The notes: generated by a model from the letters alone, not told the origin. Counted from the first letter of the stretch, positions 33,754-42,800 are shown. The stretch: 64,000 nt of DNA from Agromyces protaetiae (GCF_030866785.1 NZ_CP133018.1:3472001-3536000), one strand, 5' to 3'. Program-made: numbers and translations.

Positions 33754-35211
33754 ATGTGCGGCATCGTCGGCATCGTCTCCACCGAACCGGTCAACCAGCA
33801 GATCTACGACAGCCTGCTGCTGCTGCAGCATCGCGGCCAGGACTCGACCGGCATCGCGACCGCCGACGGACCCGTCTTCCACATGACGAAGCAGCGCGGC
33901 CAGGTGCGCGAGGCGTTCCGCACGCGCGACATGCGGTCGCTGCTCGGCAACATCGGCCTCGGGCACGTCCGCTACACGACGAAGGGCGCCGCCGAGCGCG
34001 AGGAGGAGGCGCAGCCGTTCTACGTGAACGCGCCGTACGGCATCATCCTCGTGCACAACGGCAACCTCACGAACACGCGCGAGCTCTCTGGCGACCTCTT
34101 CCGCATCGATCGGCGTCACGTGAACTCGACGAGCGACACCGAGATGCTGCTGAACGTGCTTGCGACCGAGCTGCAGGGGCAGATCACCGGCCTCGAGCTC
34201 GACCCCGACCAGGTCTTCACGGCCGTGTCGCAGGTGCACGAGCGCGTCGAGGGCTCGTACGCCGTGATCGCGCTCATCGCCGGCCACGGGCTGCTCGCGT
34301 TCCGAGACCCGTACGGCATCAGGCCGCTGATCCTCGGACGCCGCACGTCGGCGGCCGGCAAGGACGAGTGGATCGTCGCGAGCGAGTCGCTCGTACTCGA
34401 GAACGGCGACTACGAGATCGTGCGCGACGTCGAACCCGGCGAGGCGGTCTTCATCACGCTCGACGGCGAGCTCATCTCGCGGCAATGCGCCAGGTCGCCG
34501 CGGCTCGTGCCCTGCTCGTTCGAGTACGTGTACCTCGCCCGGCCCGACTCGATCATGAACGGCATCTCGGTCTACGAGGCTCGGTTGCGCATGGGCGACC
34601 GGCTCGCCGGCACCATCGAGACCCACCTGGCGAAGGGCGACATCGACGTCGTCATGCCGATCCCCGACTCGTCGCGGCCCGCCGCGATGCAGGTCGCGCA
34701 GAAGCTCGGCATCGAGTACCGCGAGGGCTTCTACAAGAACCGCTACGTCGGCCGCACGTTCATCATGCCCGGCCAGGCGCAGCGCAAGCGATCGGTGCGC
34801 CAGAAGCTCAATGCGATGGGCACCGAGTTCAAGGGCAAGAACGTGCTCATCGTCGACGACTCGATCGTGCGCGGCACGACCTCGCAGCAGATCGTGCAGA
34901 TGGCCCGCGACGCGGGCGCCAACGAGGTGACCTTCACGTCGGCCGCACCGCCCGTGCGCTACCCGCACGTGTACGGCATCAACATGCCGAGCCGTCAGGA
35001 GCTCATCGCGCACGGCCGCAAGATCCCCGAGATCGGCGCCGAGCTCGGCGCGGACCACATGATCTACCAGGAGGTCGCCGACCTGCAGGCGGCGATCACC
35101 GAGGGCACCTCGATCACCGAGCTCGACCTGTCGTGCTTCACCGGCGAGTACGTGACCGGCACGGTCACCGAGGAATACCTCGAGTGGGTCGAGCGCACGC
35201 AGCTCAGCTGA
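33754..35211 (+). CDS. purF: amidophosphoribosyltransferase
   Basis: 485 residues. PurF makes phosphoribosylamine from PRPP and glutamine, the first committed purine step. The mature catalytic Cys directly follows Met1 (MCGIVGIVS), so no propeptide is needed. LLLQHRGQDSTGIAT, VRYTTKGAAEREEEAQPF and VHNGNLTNT complete the glutaminase. VLIVDDSIVRGTTSQQIVQM is the PRPP loop of the C-terminal half, preceded by EYREGFYKNRYVGRTFI. An AGGAG lies 11 nt before the ATG. Normal length for the Gram-positive type. Confidence 0.96.
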   Translation: MCGIVGIVSTEPVNQQIYDSLLLLQHRGQDSTGIATADGPVFHMTKQRGQVREAFRTRDMRSLLGNIGLGHVRYTTKGAAEREEEAQPFYVNAPYGIILVHNGNLTNTRELSGDLFRIDRRHVNSTSDTEMLLNVLATELQGQITGLELDPDQVFTAVSQVHERVEGSYAVIALIAGHGLLAFRDPYGIRPLILGRRTSAAGKDEWIVASESLVLENGDYEIVRDVEPGEAVFITLDGELISRQCARSPRLVPCSFEYVYLARPDSIMNGISVYEARLRMGDRLAGTIETHLAKGDIDVVMPIPDSSRPAAMQVAQKLGIEYREGFYKNRYVGRTFIMPGQAQRKRSVRQKLNAMGTEFKGKNVLIVDDSIVRGTTSQQIVQMARDAGANEVTFTSAAPPVRYPHVYGINMPSRQELIAHGRKIPEIGAELGADHMIYQEVADLQAAITEGTSITELDLSCFTGEYVTGTVTEEYLEWVERTQLS

Positions 35212-35260
35212 GGCACCCGCCCGCCTGAGGCATCCGCCCGCCGGAGGCATCCGCCCGCCT
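35210..35260. repeat. three tandem 17-bp units after purF
   Basis: The unit GAGGCATCCGCCCGCC plus one base occurs three times (35210, 35227, 35244; the first has one change) starting on the purF stop codon. It contains the GCATCCG word that is common across the window. The rest of the gap up to 35358 holds only the Rhs promoter. Confidence 0.6.
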
Positions 35261-35323
35261 GGCCCGCCCCACCCGCCTCGCGCGCGCGCCATGCGCGCCC
35301 AGCGCGCCCATCTCGTCGTGCAG

Positions 35324-35329
35324 TATACT
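35324..35329 (+). promoter_or_regulatory. -10 box of the Rhs gene
   Basis: TATACT lies 30 nt upstream of the Rhs ATG. AGGAAGC stands 6-7 nt before the start, so this gene has a conventional short leader and ribosome-binding site, unlike its leaderless neighbours. Confidence 0.5.
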
Positions 35330-35358
35330 GGGATCCTCACTGGTTCAGGAAGCTGCCG

Positions 35359-38244
35359 ATGACGTCTCGCCTCACGCTCGCGCGCCGCCGTAGCGCTGCC
35401 GCCATCGCCGGCGCCGTCGGCGCGGCGCTCCTCGCGGCGACCGGCGCGTCGCCGGTGTGGGCGGCGGCCGCGCCCCCGCCGGCCGCATCGTGGTCGGCGG
35501 TCGGCGGGTTCGGGATCGGCGACGGGCTCGAGGCCATGATCGACGAACAGACCGGACACGCCACGTTCGCACTGCCGGTCGCGGGGCTCCAACTCGGCTG
35601 GTCGTCGTCTCGCATCGGGTACGACCGGTACGCCCTCGGACCGGGCTGGCACCTGGTCGGCCTCCCCGCCGTCGACGTCATGGGCGGCGTCCGCGTGGCG
35701 CCGGCGAGCGGCGGATCGTACGAGGCCGACGCGAGCGCGCCGAGCGGCCTGCGCGGCTACCCGCAGGACGACGTGGTGTTCCGGCAGCAGCCGGGAACCC
35801 TCCCGGCCCGCTCCGACGGGCGGGCGCCGGCCCAGGTGTACGCCTTCACGCTCGCCGAGACCGGCGGCACCACGACCTACTTCAGCGCCGAGGGCGCACC
35901 GGTCGCCCGCGTCGACCGGTTCGGCGAACAGGAGCGCGGGGAGTGGGACGGGCCGAGGCTGCGGCGCATCGTGAGCCAGGTCGGCGTCGTCACCGAGCTC
36001 GACTGGTCGGACCCCGGCGCGATCGTCGTCACCGTGCGGGCCGGTGACGCCGGGGGCGGGACGACGCTCTCGGGCACGATCGAGCTCGACGGCGGCCGGG
36101 TCGGCGCCGTGGTCGATGCCGAAGGCGGCCGAACCGGCGTCAAGACCAGATCCGACGGACTCGTCTCGACCCTGCAGACCGTCGCCGGCAGTATGACGAA
36201 CCTGACCTGGCGAACCCTGGCGACGGGTGCGCCCGCGGTCGAGCGGGTCGCCGTCGTCGATCAGCTCACCGGCGAAACGGTCAGCTCGCGCACCTGGGAA
36301 CCCGTCTCGGGGGTGCCTGGCGCGACCGTCGGTCGGGCAGACGCCGCGAGCACCGAGCTGTTCGCACCGACCAGCTCGGAGACCTTCTCGACCGCGGTGG
36401 GCGACGGCGCCAGCCGGGTGCTCTCGCACTACGACCGCCACGGCCTGCTCGTCGAGCGTGAGCTCGAGGTGAGCACGCCCGCGGGCGCGATGACCGTGCA
36501 ACGGCAGGCGTTCGCCTACCCCGACGCCGATGACCCGTTGGGCCGGCCGAAGGCCTTCCGCCTCCCGACCTCGACCGAGTCGACCTTCGTCGACGAGCAC
36601 GGCGCGAGCCGCACGGTCGCCGAGGAGTTCACCTACGACGACCTCGGGCGGGTCACCGAGGCGTTCGACGGCACGCGGTACGAGTACAACGCGAGGAATC
36701 AGCCGGTCGCCGAGGTGCGCGCCGACGGCGCGCAGGTCGAGACCGCCTACTGGCCCGACCGGTCGCGCCGCGCGGTGCGGGCGGGTGAGGCGACGACGAC
36801 GTTCTACTGGGACGACACCACGCTCGTCAACGAGGCGTTCGCCGCCGCGGGCGGTACCGCGATGGCCGCGTACCTGCTGGGCGCGACGCGGCACGCACGC
36901 ACCGTGAGCGACGGCACCACGACCCGGACCGAGCACGTCGTGCACGACCGGCACGGCAGCGTGCGCGAGCTCACCGACGCCGAAGGCGCGGTGCGCACGA
37001 GCTACGACTACTCCGATTACGGCGTACCACGGGTGAGTGGGGCGGATGCCTCGGGAGGGACGGATGCCTCGGGCGAGGCGGATGCGTCGGGCACAGCGCC
37101 GTTCGCCGGTCTCGGTGATGCCGCGCGCAACCCGTTCCAGTTCTCGGGCGAGCACACCGACGACCGCGGACGCCAATACCTGCAGGCCCGCGTCTATGAC
37201 CCGCACACCCTGGTGTTCACGAGCCAAGACGAGGCCGACCTGCTCAACCGCTACTGGTACGGCGACGCCAACCCGATCATGAGGATCGACCCGAGCGGGC
37301 GCGACGCCGTTCAGGACTTCATGCACGACTGGGGCAGCTTCATCGCGGGTGTGGTGCTCTTGGCCCTCGGCATCGCAAGCATCGCGTATACCGTCGGCAA
37401 CTCGCTCGCGCTCATCGGGATCGGCCTCGAGGCGATCGGCGCGGGCTTCGCAACCGCCCGCCTGATCGACGACCAGTTCGACGACTTCATGTCGGACGAG
37501 CTGAACGAAGGGTTCGGCTGGGGCGAGATCGCCATGGGCGTCGGCGCGATGTTCAGTTCGGCGGCCGCGGGGCTCCAACTGAGCCGGTACTCGGAGAACG
37601 TGCTCGGCTGGGCCGGGGATCAACCGGCGATCATCCGGCTCGACAATCTGAGAGGCGACAAACTCGCCGTGGCGATGACCAAGACGATCAAGAGCGCCAA
37701 CACCACCCGTGTCGAGTTCGTCACGTTCGAGCAGAATGACCTGGTCCCCGGTGCGCTGCTGCCCGAACGTTCGGTCGTCATGGGTTCGTACAACGCCTCG
37801 AACCGAACGTTCTTCTCCGAGGTGCCGAAGCCGACCTTCCGGGAGGTGTCCATGAGCAACCATGAGATGCTCACCGAGTTCGCCGGCTTGAACCTGTCGC
37901 GCGTACCTGACCCTCTCACGGGGCATGTTCCTCTCCAGGAGATCGGGCACGTCTCCGGCGGTGTCATCTCCCTGCCGTATCGGCTGGTGGACGAGTCGAC
38001 GGGGGAGTGGGGGAAATGGACCGTCCACCTCGCTCCCGACTCAGGCCACTTCGCCGCGGGCAACGAGGGCTTCTTCTGGTCGAAAGGACGGAAGGCGAGT
38101 ATCGACAAGTTCTTCGCCGACCGCGGATTCACGGTCGTCTGGCACAAGTACGACGCCTATAAACCTGAGATGGCAGCGCTCGAGGACCTCAATACCAAGT
38201 CGATCGCGGGCGTGAGGGTTCAGACGCTCAAGGACGCCGACTGA
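35359..38244 (+). CDS. secreted Rhs protein with a candidate C-terminal toxin domain
   Basis: 961 residues. A signal peptide (ends PVWAAAA) leads into an Rhs N-terminal region (~50-330: GPGWHLVGLPAVDV, SGLRGYPQDDVV, TTTYFSAEGAPVARVDRFGEQERGEW, RLRRIVSQVGVVTELDW). YD-like repeats follow (~400-560: YDDLGRVTEAFDGTRYEYNA, YWPDRSRRAVR), then the Rhs core (~590-650: NPFQFSGEHTDDRGRQYLQ, YDPHTLVFTSQDE, YWYGDANPIMRIDPSG). Beyond this the C-terminal ~310 residues are unique: a hydrophobic stretch (~660-705) and a soluble domain of lower GC (~745-961, with TRVEFVTFEQNDLVPG and WTVHLAPDSGHFAAGNEGFF). This is the polymorphic-toxin layout, but I recognise no toxin fold or immunity gene. A Gly/Asp/Ala-Ser linker (SGGTDASGEADASG) precedes the core. 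Confidence 0.85.
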   Translation: MTSRLTLARRRSAAAIAGAVGAALLAATGASPVWAAAAPPPAASWSAVGGFGIGDGLEAMIDEQTGHATFALPVAGLQLGWSSSRIGYDRYALGPGWHLVGLPAVDVMGGVRVAPASGGSYEADASAPSGLRGYPQDDVVFRQQPGTLPARSDGRAPAQVYAFTLAETGGTTTYFSAEGAPVARVDRFGEQERGEWDGPRLRRIVSQVGVVTELDWSDPGAIVVTVRAGDAGGGTTLSGTIELDGGRVGAVVDAEGGRTGVKTRSDGLVSTLQTVAGSMTNLTWRTLATGAPAVERVAVVDQLTGETVSSRTWEPVSGVPGATVGRADAASTELFAPTSSETFSTAVGDGASRVLSHYDRHGLLVERELEVSTPAGAMTVQRQAFAYPDADDPLGRPKAFRLPTSTESTFVDEHGASRTVAEEFTYDDLGRVTEAFDGTRYEYNARNQPVAEVRADGAQVETAYWPDRSRRAVRAGEATTTFYWDDTTLVNEAFAAAGGTAMAAYLLGATRHARTVSDGTTTRTEHVVHDRHGSVRELTDAEGAVRTSYDYSDYGVPRVSGADASGGTDASGEADASGTAPFAGLGDAARNPFQFSGEHTDDRGRQYLQARVYDPHTLVFTSQDEADLLNRYWYGDANPIMRIDPSGRDAVQDFMHDWGSFIAGVVLLALGIASIAYTVGNSLALIGIGLEAIGAGFATARLIDDQFDDFMSDELNEGFGWGEIAMGVGAMFSSAAAGLQLSRYSENVLGWAGDQPAIIRLDNLRGDKLAVAMTKTIKSANTTRVEFVTFEQNDLVPGALLPERSVVMGSYNASNRTFFSEVPKPTFREVSMSNHEMLTEFAGLNLSRVPDPLTGHVPLQEIGHVSGGVISLPYRLVDESTGEWGKWTVHLAPDSGHFAAGNEGFFWSKGRKASIDKFFADRGFTVVWHKYDAYKPEMAALEDLNTKSIAGVRVQTLKDAD

Positions 38245-38270
38245 CCTTCGCACGGTGAGACAATGGCCTG

Positions 38271-38615
38271 GTGAGCAACAACCACCACGACCCGAACGAA
38301 CCGCACGAGCCCCTCGAGACCGAGGTCACCGGCGAGACGGTCAACGTGCGGCGTGCGCCACGCTATGGGCGGTTCATCCTGCTCGGCGCCGGGCTCGGCA
38401 TCGTGCTCGCCCTCATCCTGACGTTCGCGTTCCCCGAGAACGACGAGTTCGACCGCGGCCAGGTGTTCGGGTTTCTGCTCCTCGGCCTCGGCACGTTCGG
38501 CGTCGCCTTCGGCGCGGTCGCCGCCCTCATCTTCGATCGCGTGCTGTCGCACAAGTCGGGCCTCGCAATCGCCGAGCACGAGCAGACCCACCACCACCCC
38601 GACTCCCCCCACTAA
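38271..38615 (+). CDS. small membrane protein with two helices
   Basis: 114 residues: an acidic N-terminus, two membrane helices (FILLGAGLGIVLALILTFAF and FGFLLLGLGTFGVAFGAVAALIF) and a His-rich tail. I believe similar proteins stand next to purF in related actinobacteria, which would make the Rhs gene an insertion between them; this is recollection. It is also in the position of an immunity gene, which I cannot exclude. GACAAT (38259-38264) stands 6 nt before the GTG start, a leaderless layout. Confidence 0.75.
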   Translation: MSNNHHDPNEPHEPLETEVTGETVNVRRAPRYGRFILLGAGLGIVLALILTFAFPENDEFDRGQVFGFLLLGLGTFGVAFGAVAALIFDRVLSHKSGLAIAEHEQTHHHPDSPH

Positions 38616-38685
38616 CCCCCCTCTCCCGTCTCCCTCTCTCTCCCCTCCCCGGTCCGTCCCCCTGGTCCGTCCCCCCGGCCCATAT

Positions 38686-38762
38686 CCGCCGAGTGTTAAC
38701 GAAACGGCTCGAGTGTGACCGAAATGGGCACGCCGTTCTGCCGTTTCGTTAACACTCGGCGG
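38686..38762. repeat. 22-bp perfect inverted repeat, dispersed palindrome copy 2
   Basis: Arms at 38686-38707 and 38741-38762 are perfectly complementary over 22 bp (core GCCGAGTGTTAACGAAACGG) with a 33-nt spacer. The spacer begins with a further imperfect direct copy (CGAGTGTGACCGAAATGG). The arm matches the palindrome at 7741-7789 at 17 of 19 bases. It lies in the convergent gap between the small membrane protein and the HtaA gene, so a terminator role is possible. Confidence 0.75.
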
Positions 38763-38768
38763 TAGGTG

Positions 38769-38851
38769 GGGGACGGGACGGACGGGGACGGACGGGGACG
38801 GACGGGTACGGACGGGGACGGGACGGGACGGACGGGGACGGACGGGGACGG
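38769..38851. repeat. G-rich short tandem repeats
   Basis: Irregular tandem copies of GGACGG/GGGGACGG fill ~80 bp, all with G-runs on the plus strand. A C-rich stretch with GGTCCGTCCCCC units (38651-38680) on the other side of the palindrome is partly complementary, so the whole region 38630-38860 could fold. There is no gene in 38616-38903. Confidence 0.7.
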
Positions 38852-38903
38852 GGAGAGGCCGCCCCGCCGGTGGCGGGACGGCCTCTCGGTGTGAGTTCCG
38901 CGC

Positions 38904-41900
38904 TTACACCGTCGCGCGACGGCGACGCGTGATGAACACGGCACCGGCACCCAGGACGAGCAGCATGAGCGCGATCCAGCCGCCGGCCAGGTCCGCACCC
39001 GTGGACGCGAGCTTGCCGTCGGTGGTCGAGTCGCACGGCACCTCGGCGCCGAGCGGGAAGGCGAACGACACGGGGTCGAGCGCCTGTCCGGCCTGGTAGA
39101 AGCCGCCGAAGGCCTCGGCGCCGGCCGCGGTCAGCGTGGCGGACGCACCGTTCCAGCTGATGCGGTCACCGGCGACGGATGCCGCGGGCAGCCCGAGCGA
39201 CGCGATGACCACGCCGGCCGCGTCGACGCCGGCCGCGCCGTTCAGGCCCGTCGACTTCAGGTCGGCGATGAGCGACGCGGAGCCGCCGTTCACCTGCACC
39301 CGCGGGTTGGCGATCGTCAGGTCGAGCTGGCCGCCGTGCCCGGTGAAGTGCACCGAGCCCGAGTAGGCCACGCGTCCGCGGTCGGCGTCGGTGTTGTACG
39401 CACCCGAGCCGCCCGTCCAGCGGAAGCCGTCGCCGGTCGCGGTCACGCCCGACGTGCTGACGGAACCGCCGGCGATCGGGCCGGTGACGTACGAGCGGAA
39501 GCTCGCCTTCACGCCCCAGTCGAGCGTCGCACCGTTGACCGCGCGGGCCACGCAACGCTCTTCGACCTGCGCCGCCGGAGCGGGTGCGATCGCCGACGCG
39601 GCGACCGTGAACCCGGCCGACGCGGTGCCGCTGCGGGCGCCGCTCAGCTCGACACGGTGATCCCCCGGAGCGAAGCCCGCGGGCACCGTCCAGCTGAACG
39701 CGACCGAGCCGCTGGCGTCGGCGGTTGCCGTACCGACCACGATCGGCTCGGAGAACACGGTCGCGGTGACCGCTTCGCCGAGACGGTAGCCCGAGCCCGA
39801 GAAGGTCAGGGTCGCGCCGGGGACGATCGTGCCGGCCGGGCCGGCGACGGTCACCGACGGCGCCTTGGCTGTCCACGCGAACGACACGGGTGCCGGCGGC
39901 TTGGTGAGGTTGGCGGCGCTCGTGCCCGACTGGTAGTAGAACGCCTGGATGGCTGCCGGGGCCGCGAGGATGAACTCGTTCGCCCAGGCGCTGGTCCAGT
40001 TCACTCCACCGCCGGCCGACCAGGTGCCCGGCGCGACGGTGTCGGTGTAGTCGAGTGCGACGTCGGCCGACAGCGAGTCGCCCGAGAAGTCGAGCTCGGC
40101 GCCGGTGACAGTCGTCACCGTGAGGCGCGGAGCCGGGGTCGCCGCGTTGTAGGCGGCGATACCCGTGCGAACGCCCGCGGTCCACGCGCCGTTGCCGTCG
40201 GCGTCGATCACGAGCGCCGGGTCGACGAGTTCGATCCACTGCCCGTTGGGCGGGAAGGAGCCCTCGTACGCCTGGGTGCGCAGCGTCCCGGTGAAGGACA
40301 CGACCGTGCATTCCTCGCTCACCCGTGCGGTACCGTTCGACAGCACGAACGTCTCGCCGGCGACCGTGGCGTTGCCGCCCGCGATCTTGGTCCAGGCGTC
40401 GGAGTAGGCCGACCAGCCCCACTCCGCACTGACGCCCGTGAGCGTCTCGGCACCCGACGGCACCTCGCAGAGCGACGGGGTCGCCGTGTCGACGACGCCG
40501 TAGTGGTCGGCGATCTGCACGATCGAGCTCTCGAAGTCGTTGCTCGGCAGGAACTGCGCGCGCAACGAGTGACCACCGGCGACGAGGTCGTCGACCACGA
40601 TGCTGGCCGCGCCGTCGACCACGTCGACGTCGGCGATGATGCGCTCGTCGCCCTCGGCGGGAACGTCGAGGAAGCGCACCTTGCCGGGCACGGTCGACGG
40701 CGAGACGGATGCCTCGAAGGTCACGTCTTCACCGAGCAGCGAGCGCGGCTCGGGCGAGACCGACGCGCTGATCGTGGTCACGGCGGGCCAGGCGAAGTCC
40801 ACGGCGATGGGCGCCGCGGGCTTGTTCAGGTTGCCCGGCGTCTCGCCGGTCTGGTAGTAGAACGACTGGACCGCCTCGGGCGCGGCGAGGATGAACTCGG
40901 CCGGCCACGCGTTGGCGTACGCCGCGTTCCAGGTACCGAGCGCCACAGTGCCGGCGTAGTCCAGGTTCAGCGTGCGCGGGCCGGGCTGGCCAGGGCCGCC
41001 GACCGTCTGGCCGCTGAACGTCGCGACGGTCGTGCGCGGTGCGTCGAGCGTGCCGTCGTAGGCGCCGAAGCCGCTGCGGACGCCCGCGGTCCAGGAGCCG
41101 CTGCCGTCGACCGACATGGTGAGCGTGGGGTCGACGAGCTCGATCCACTGGCCGTTCGGCGGGAAGAACCCGGCGTAGGCCTCGGTGCGGAGCGTGCCGG
41201 TGAAGGCGATCTGCGCGCACACGTCATCCGCGGTGGCGACGCCCTCCGTCAGCACGAACTCGCCGTCGACGACGCTGACGTCTCCACCGGCGACCTTGGT
41301 CCAGCCACTCGCGTATGCCGACCAGCCCCAGGTCGCGGTCGCCCCGGTGTCGCCGACGATCGCGTTGGCTCCGGGGGTGCAGGTCGCGTGCAGGGCGAGG
41401 TCGATCACGCCGAAGTTCGACGACGCCGTGCTCTCCGAGCCGAGGAAGGCGTTCGAGTTCGGCGTGTAGACGGCGACGAACGTGTGCCCGCCCGCGGCGA
41501 GCGCGGAGGTCTCGAGCGACGCAGCGCCGCGGTCGAGCGCGGCGGAGCCGACCGAGACGCGCGTGTCGGTGCCGGCCGCGATCGAGAAGAACTCGACGGC
41601 CCCGGTGGGCACGGTCTGCTCGTCGTCGGCGTTCGCGACGGTGGTCGAGAGCGTGACCGTCTCACCCGTGATGGCGCGACCCTCGGGCGAGACGCCGACG
41701 GTGGCCGTCGCCGTGGCGTCCGCGTCGGGCGCGGGCGCAGCGGTGATCGTGTACGCGAGCGCTTCGGAGGCCGAGCCGAGGTACGCGGCCGAGTCGGCCG
41801 GGGTGTACGTGGCGGTGACCTGCACGGGACCGACCGGCAGGTCGGAGGTCGTGAGCACGGCGGTACCGTTCTGCACCGTCACCGCGGCGCCGAGCGCACC

Positions 41901-42659
41901 GGCGGCCGTCGCGAACTGCACCGTGCCGGCCGCGGCGGGGGTGACCGTCGCGGTGAAGGTCACCTCGGTGCCCTCTTCGGCGGTGCCGATGGGCGCGGCG
42001 GCGAGTGCGGTGACCGTCGCGATCGGGTCGGGCGTCGGGATCGAGTACGGGAGCGAGAAGCTCAGCGGGTCGAGCGCGGTGCCGGCCGGGTAGAACTCCG
42101 CGAAGGCGGCGACGCCATCCGCCGTCAGCGTCGCGGCGACGCCGGTGTACAGCGCCTCGTCACCGTTCACGACGGGCGTGCCGACCTGCAGCGACGCGAA
42201 CGCGACGCCGTCCTGGTCGAAGTCGGAGCCGGTCAGGCCTTTCGACTTCACGTCGGCGTAGAGCGTGCCGGTCGAGCCGTCGATGTCCACGCGGGGGTTC
42301 TCGATGAGGACGTCGAGCAGGCCGCCGTGGCCCGTGAAGTGCACGCTGCCGCCGAATGTCACGTCGGCCGAGGGAACCGCGCCGTCGAAGACGCCGTCAC
42401 CCGCCGCCCAGCGGAAGGTGCCGTCCGAGTTGACGGAGGCACCCGCACCCGGCGTGATCGCGCCCTGGGCGGGGCCCGACGCGATGTAGCTGCGGAACGA
42501 CTGCTTGACGCCCCAGTCGAGCGTCGCGCTCGAGACGTCGCCCTCGACCGCGGATGCGGGTGCGACGACGCCGCCGATGGCGGCCGCCGAGGCGATCAGG
42601 GCGCCGGTGAGCACGCTGGCAAGCGCTCTCCGTCGACTTCGGACTGTGGTTCTGGACAT
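38904..42659 (-). CDS. HtaA-repeat heme-binding surface protein
   Basis: 1251 residues. Signal peptide (cleavage near APASA); a first HtaA domain (~45-210: ATLDWGVKQSFRSYI ... SVHFTGHGGLLDVLIENPRV); two Ig-like domains (~210-420); two diverged HtaA-like domains (~441-590 and ~744-910, each with WGWSAYxxxWTK and FPPNGQWIELVDP); Ig-like domains (~620-727 and ~930-1026); a last canonical HtaA (~1041-1196). The end LASTG, hydrophobic helix, RRRR is a class-E-type sortase signal. HtaA proteins in corynebacteria bind heme and pass it to HmuT. It is divergent from hmuTUV across two iron boxes, so it should be induced in iron starvation. Confidence 0.92.
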   Translation of the reverse strand: MSRTTVRSRRRALASVLTGALIASAAAIGGVVAPASAVEGDVSSATLDWGVKQSFRSYIASGPAQGAITPGAGASVNSDGTFRWAAGDGVFDGAVPSADVTFGGSVHFTGHGGLLDVLIENPRVDIDGSTGTLYADVKSKGLTGSDFDQDGVAFASLQVGTPVVNGDEALYTGVAATLTADGVAAFAEFYPAGTALDPLSFSLPYSIPTPDPIATVTALAAAPIGTAEEGTEVTFTATVTPAAAGTVQFATAAGALGAAVTVQNGTAVLTTSDLPVGPVQVTATYTPADSAAYLGSASEALAYTITAAPAPDADATATATVGVSPEGRAITGETVTLSTTVANADDEQTVPTGAVEFFSIAAGTDTRVSVGSAALDRGAASLETSALAAGGHTFVAVYTPNSNAFLGSESTASSNFGVIDLALHATCTPGANAIVGDTGATATWGWSAYASGWTKVAGGDVSVVDGEFVLTEGVATADDVCAQIAFTGTLRTEAYAGFFPPNGQWIELVDPTLTMSVDGSGSWTAGVRSGFGAYDGTLDAPRTTVATFSGQTVGGPGQPGPRTLNLDYAGTVALGTWNAAYANAWPAEFILAAPEAVQSFYYQTGETPGNLNKPAAPIAVDFAWPAVTTISASVSPEPRSLLGEDVTFEASVSPSTVPGKVRFLDVPAEGDERIIADVDVVDGAASIVVDDLVAGGHSLRAQFLPSNDFESSIVQIADHYGVVDTATPSLCEVPSGAETLTGVSAEWGWSAYSDAWTKIAGGNATVAGETFVLSNGTARVSEECTVVSFTGTLRTQAYEGSFPPNGQWIELVDPALVIDADGNGAWTAGVRTGIAAYNAATPAPRLTVTTVTGAELDFSGDSLSADVALDYTDTVAPGTWSAGGGVNWTSAWANEFILAAPAAIQAFYYQSGTSAANLTKPPAPVSFAWTAKAPSVTVAGPAGTIVPGATLTFSGSGYRLGEAVTATVFSEPIVVGTATADASGSVAFSWTVPAGFAPGDHRVELSGARSGTASAGFTVAASAIAPAPAAQVEERCVARAVNGATLDWGVKASFRSYVTGPIAGGSVSTSGVTATGDGFRWTGGSGAYNTDADRGRVAYSGSVHFTGHGGQLDLTIANPRVQVNGGSASLIADLKSTGLNGAAGVDAAGVVIASLGLPAASVAGDRISWNGASATLTAAGAEAFGGFYQAGQALDPVSFAFPLGAEVPCDSTTDGKLASTGADLAGGWIALMLLVLGAGAVFITRRRRATV

Positions 42660-42688
42660 GCGGGTCCCTTCGGACTTCAGGCGGGGAG

Positions 42689-42707
42689 CAAGGTGAGGCT
42701 TACCTAA
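42689..42707. promoter_or_regulatory. DtxR/IdeR-type iron box 1
   Basis: On the minus strand TTAGGTAAGCCTCACCTTG closely fits the 19-bp DtxR-family consensus TTAGGTTAGGCTAACCTAA. It lies 30 nt upstream of the HtaA gene, where iron-loaded DtxR would block transcription. Confidence 0.8.
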
Positions 42708-42719
42708 GTGAGTGTTGCC

Positions 42720-42738
42720 TAAGGTAGTCTTACCTTAC
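42720..42738. promoter_or_regulatory. DtxR/IdeR-type iron box 2
   Basis: TAAGGTAGTCTTACCTTAC is a second palindromic DtxR-like site, 12 bp after the first, in the 141-bp divergent gap. Two sites allow iron control in both directions, over the HtaA gene and over hmuTUV. Confidence 0.72.
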
Positions 42739-42800
42739 TTCGCGAAATTCGCACAAGACGTCCGTTTCCTTCGACCTCGAAGCATCCCGAACACGAGCGC

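Noticed and set aside
33628..38028. 1466-codon open frame opposite purF and the Rhs gene
   Set aside because: Spans two well-supported genes of the other strand and has no recognisable domain.
39336..42707. 1123-codon open frame opposite the HtaA gene
   Set aside because: Antisense shadow of a gene with signal peptide, HtaA domains and sorting signal.
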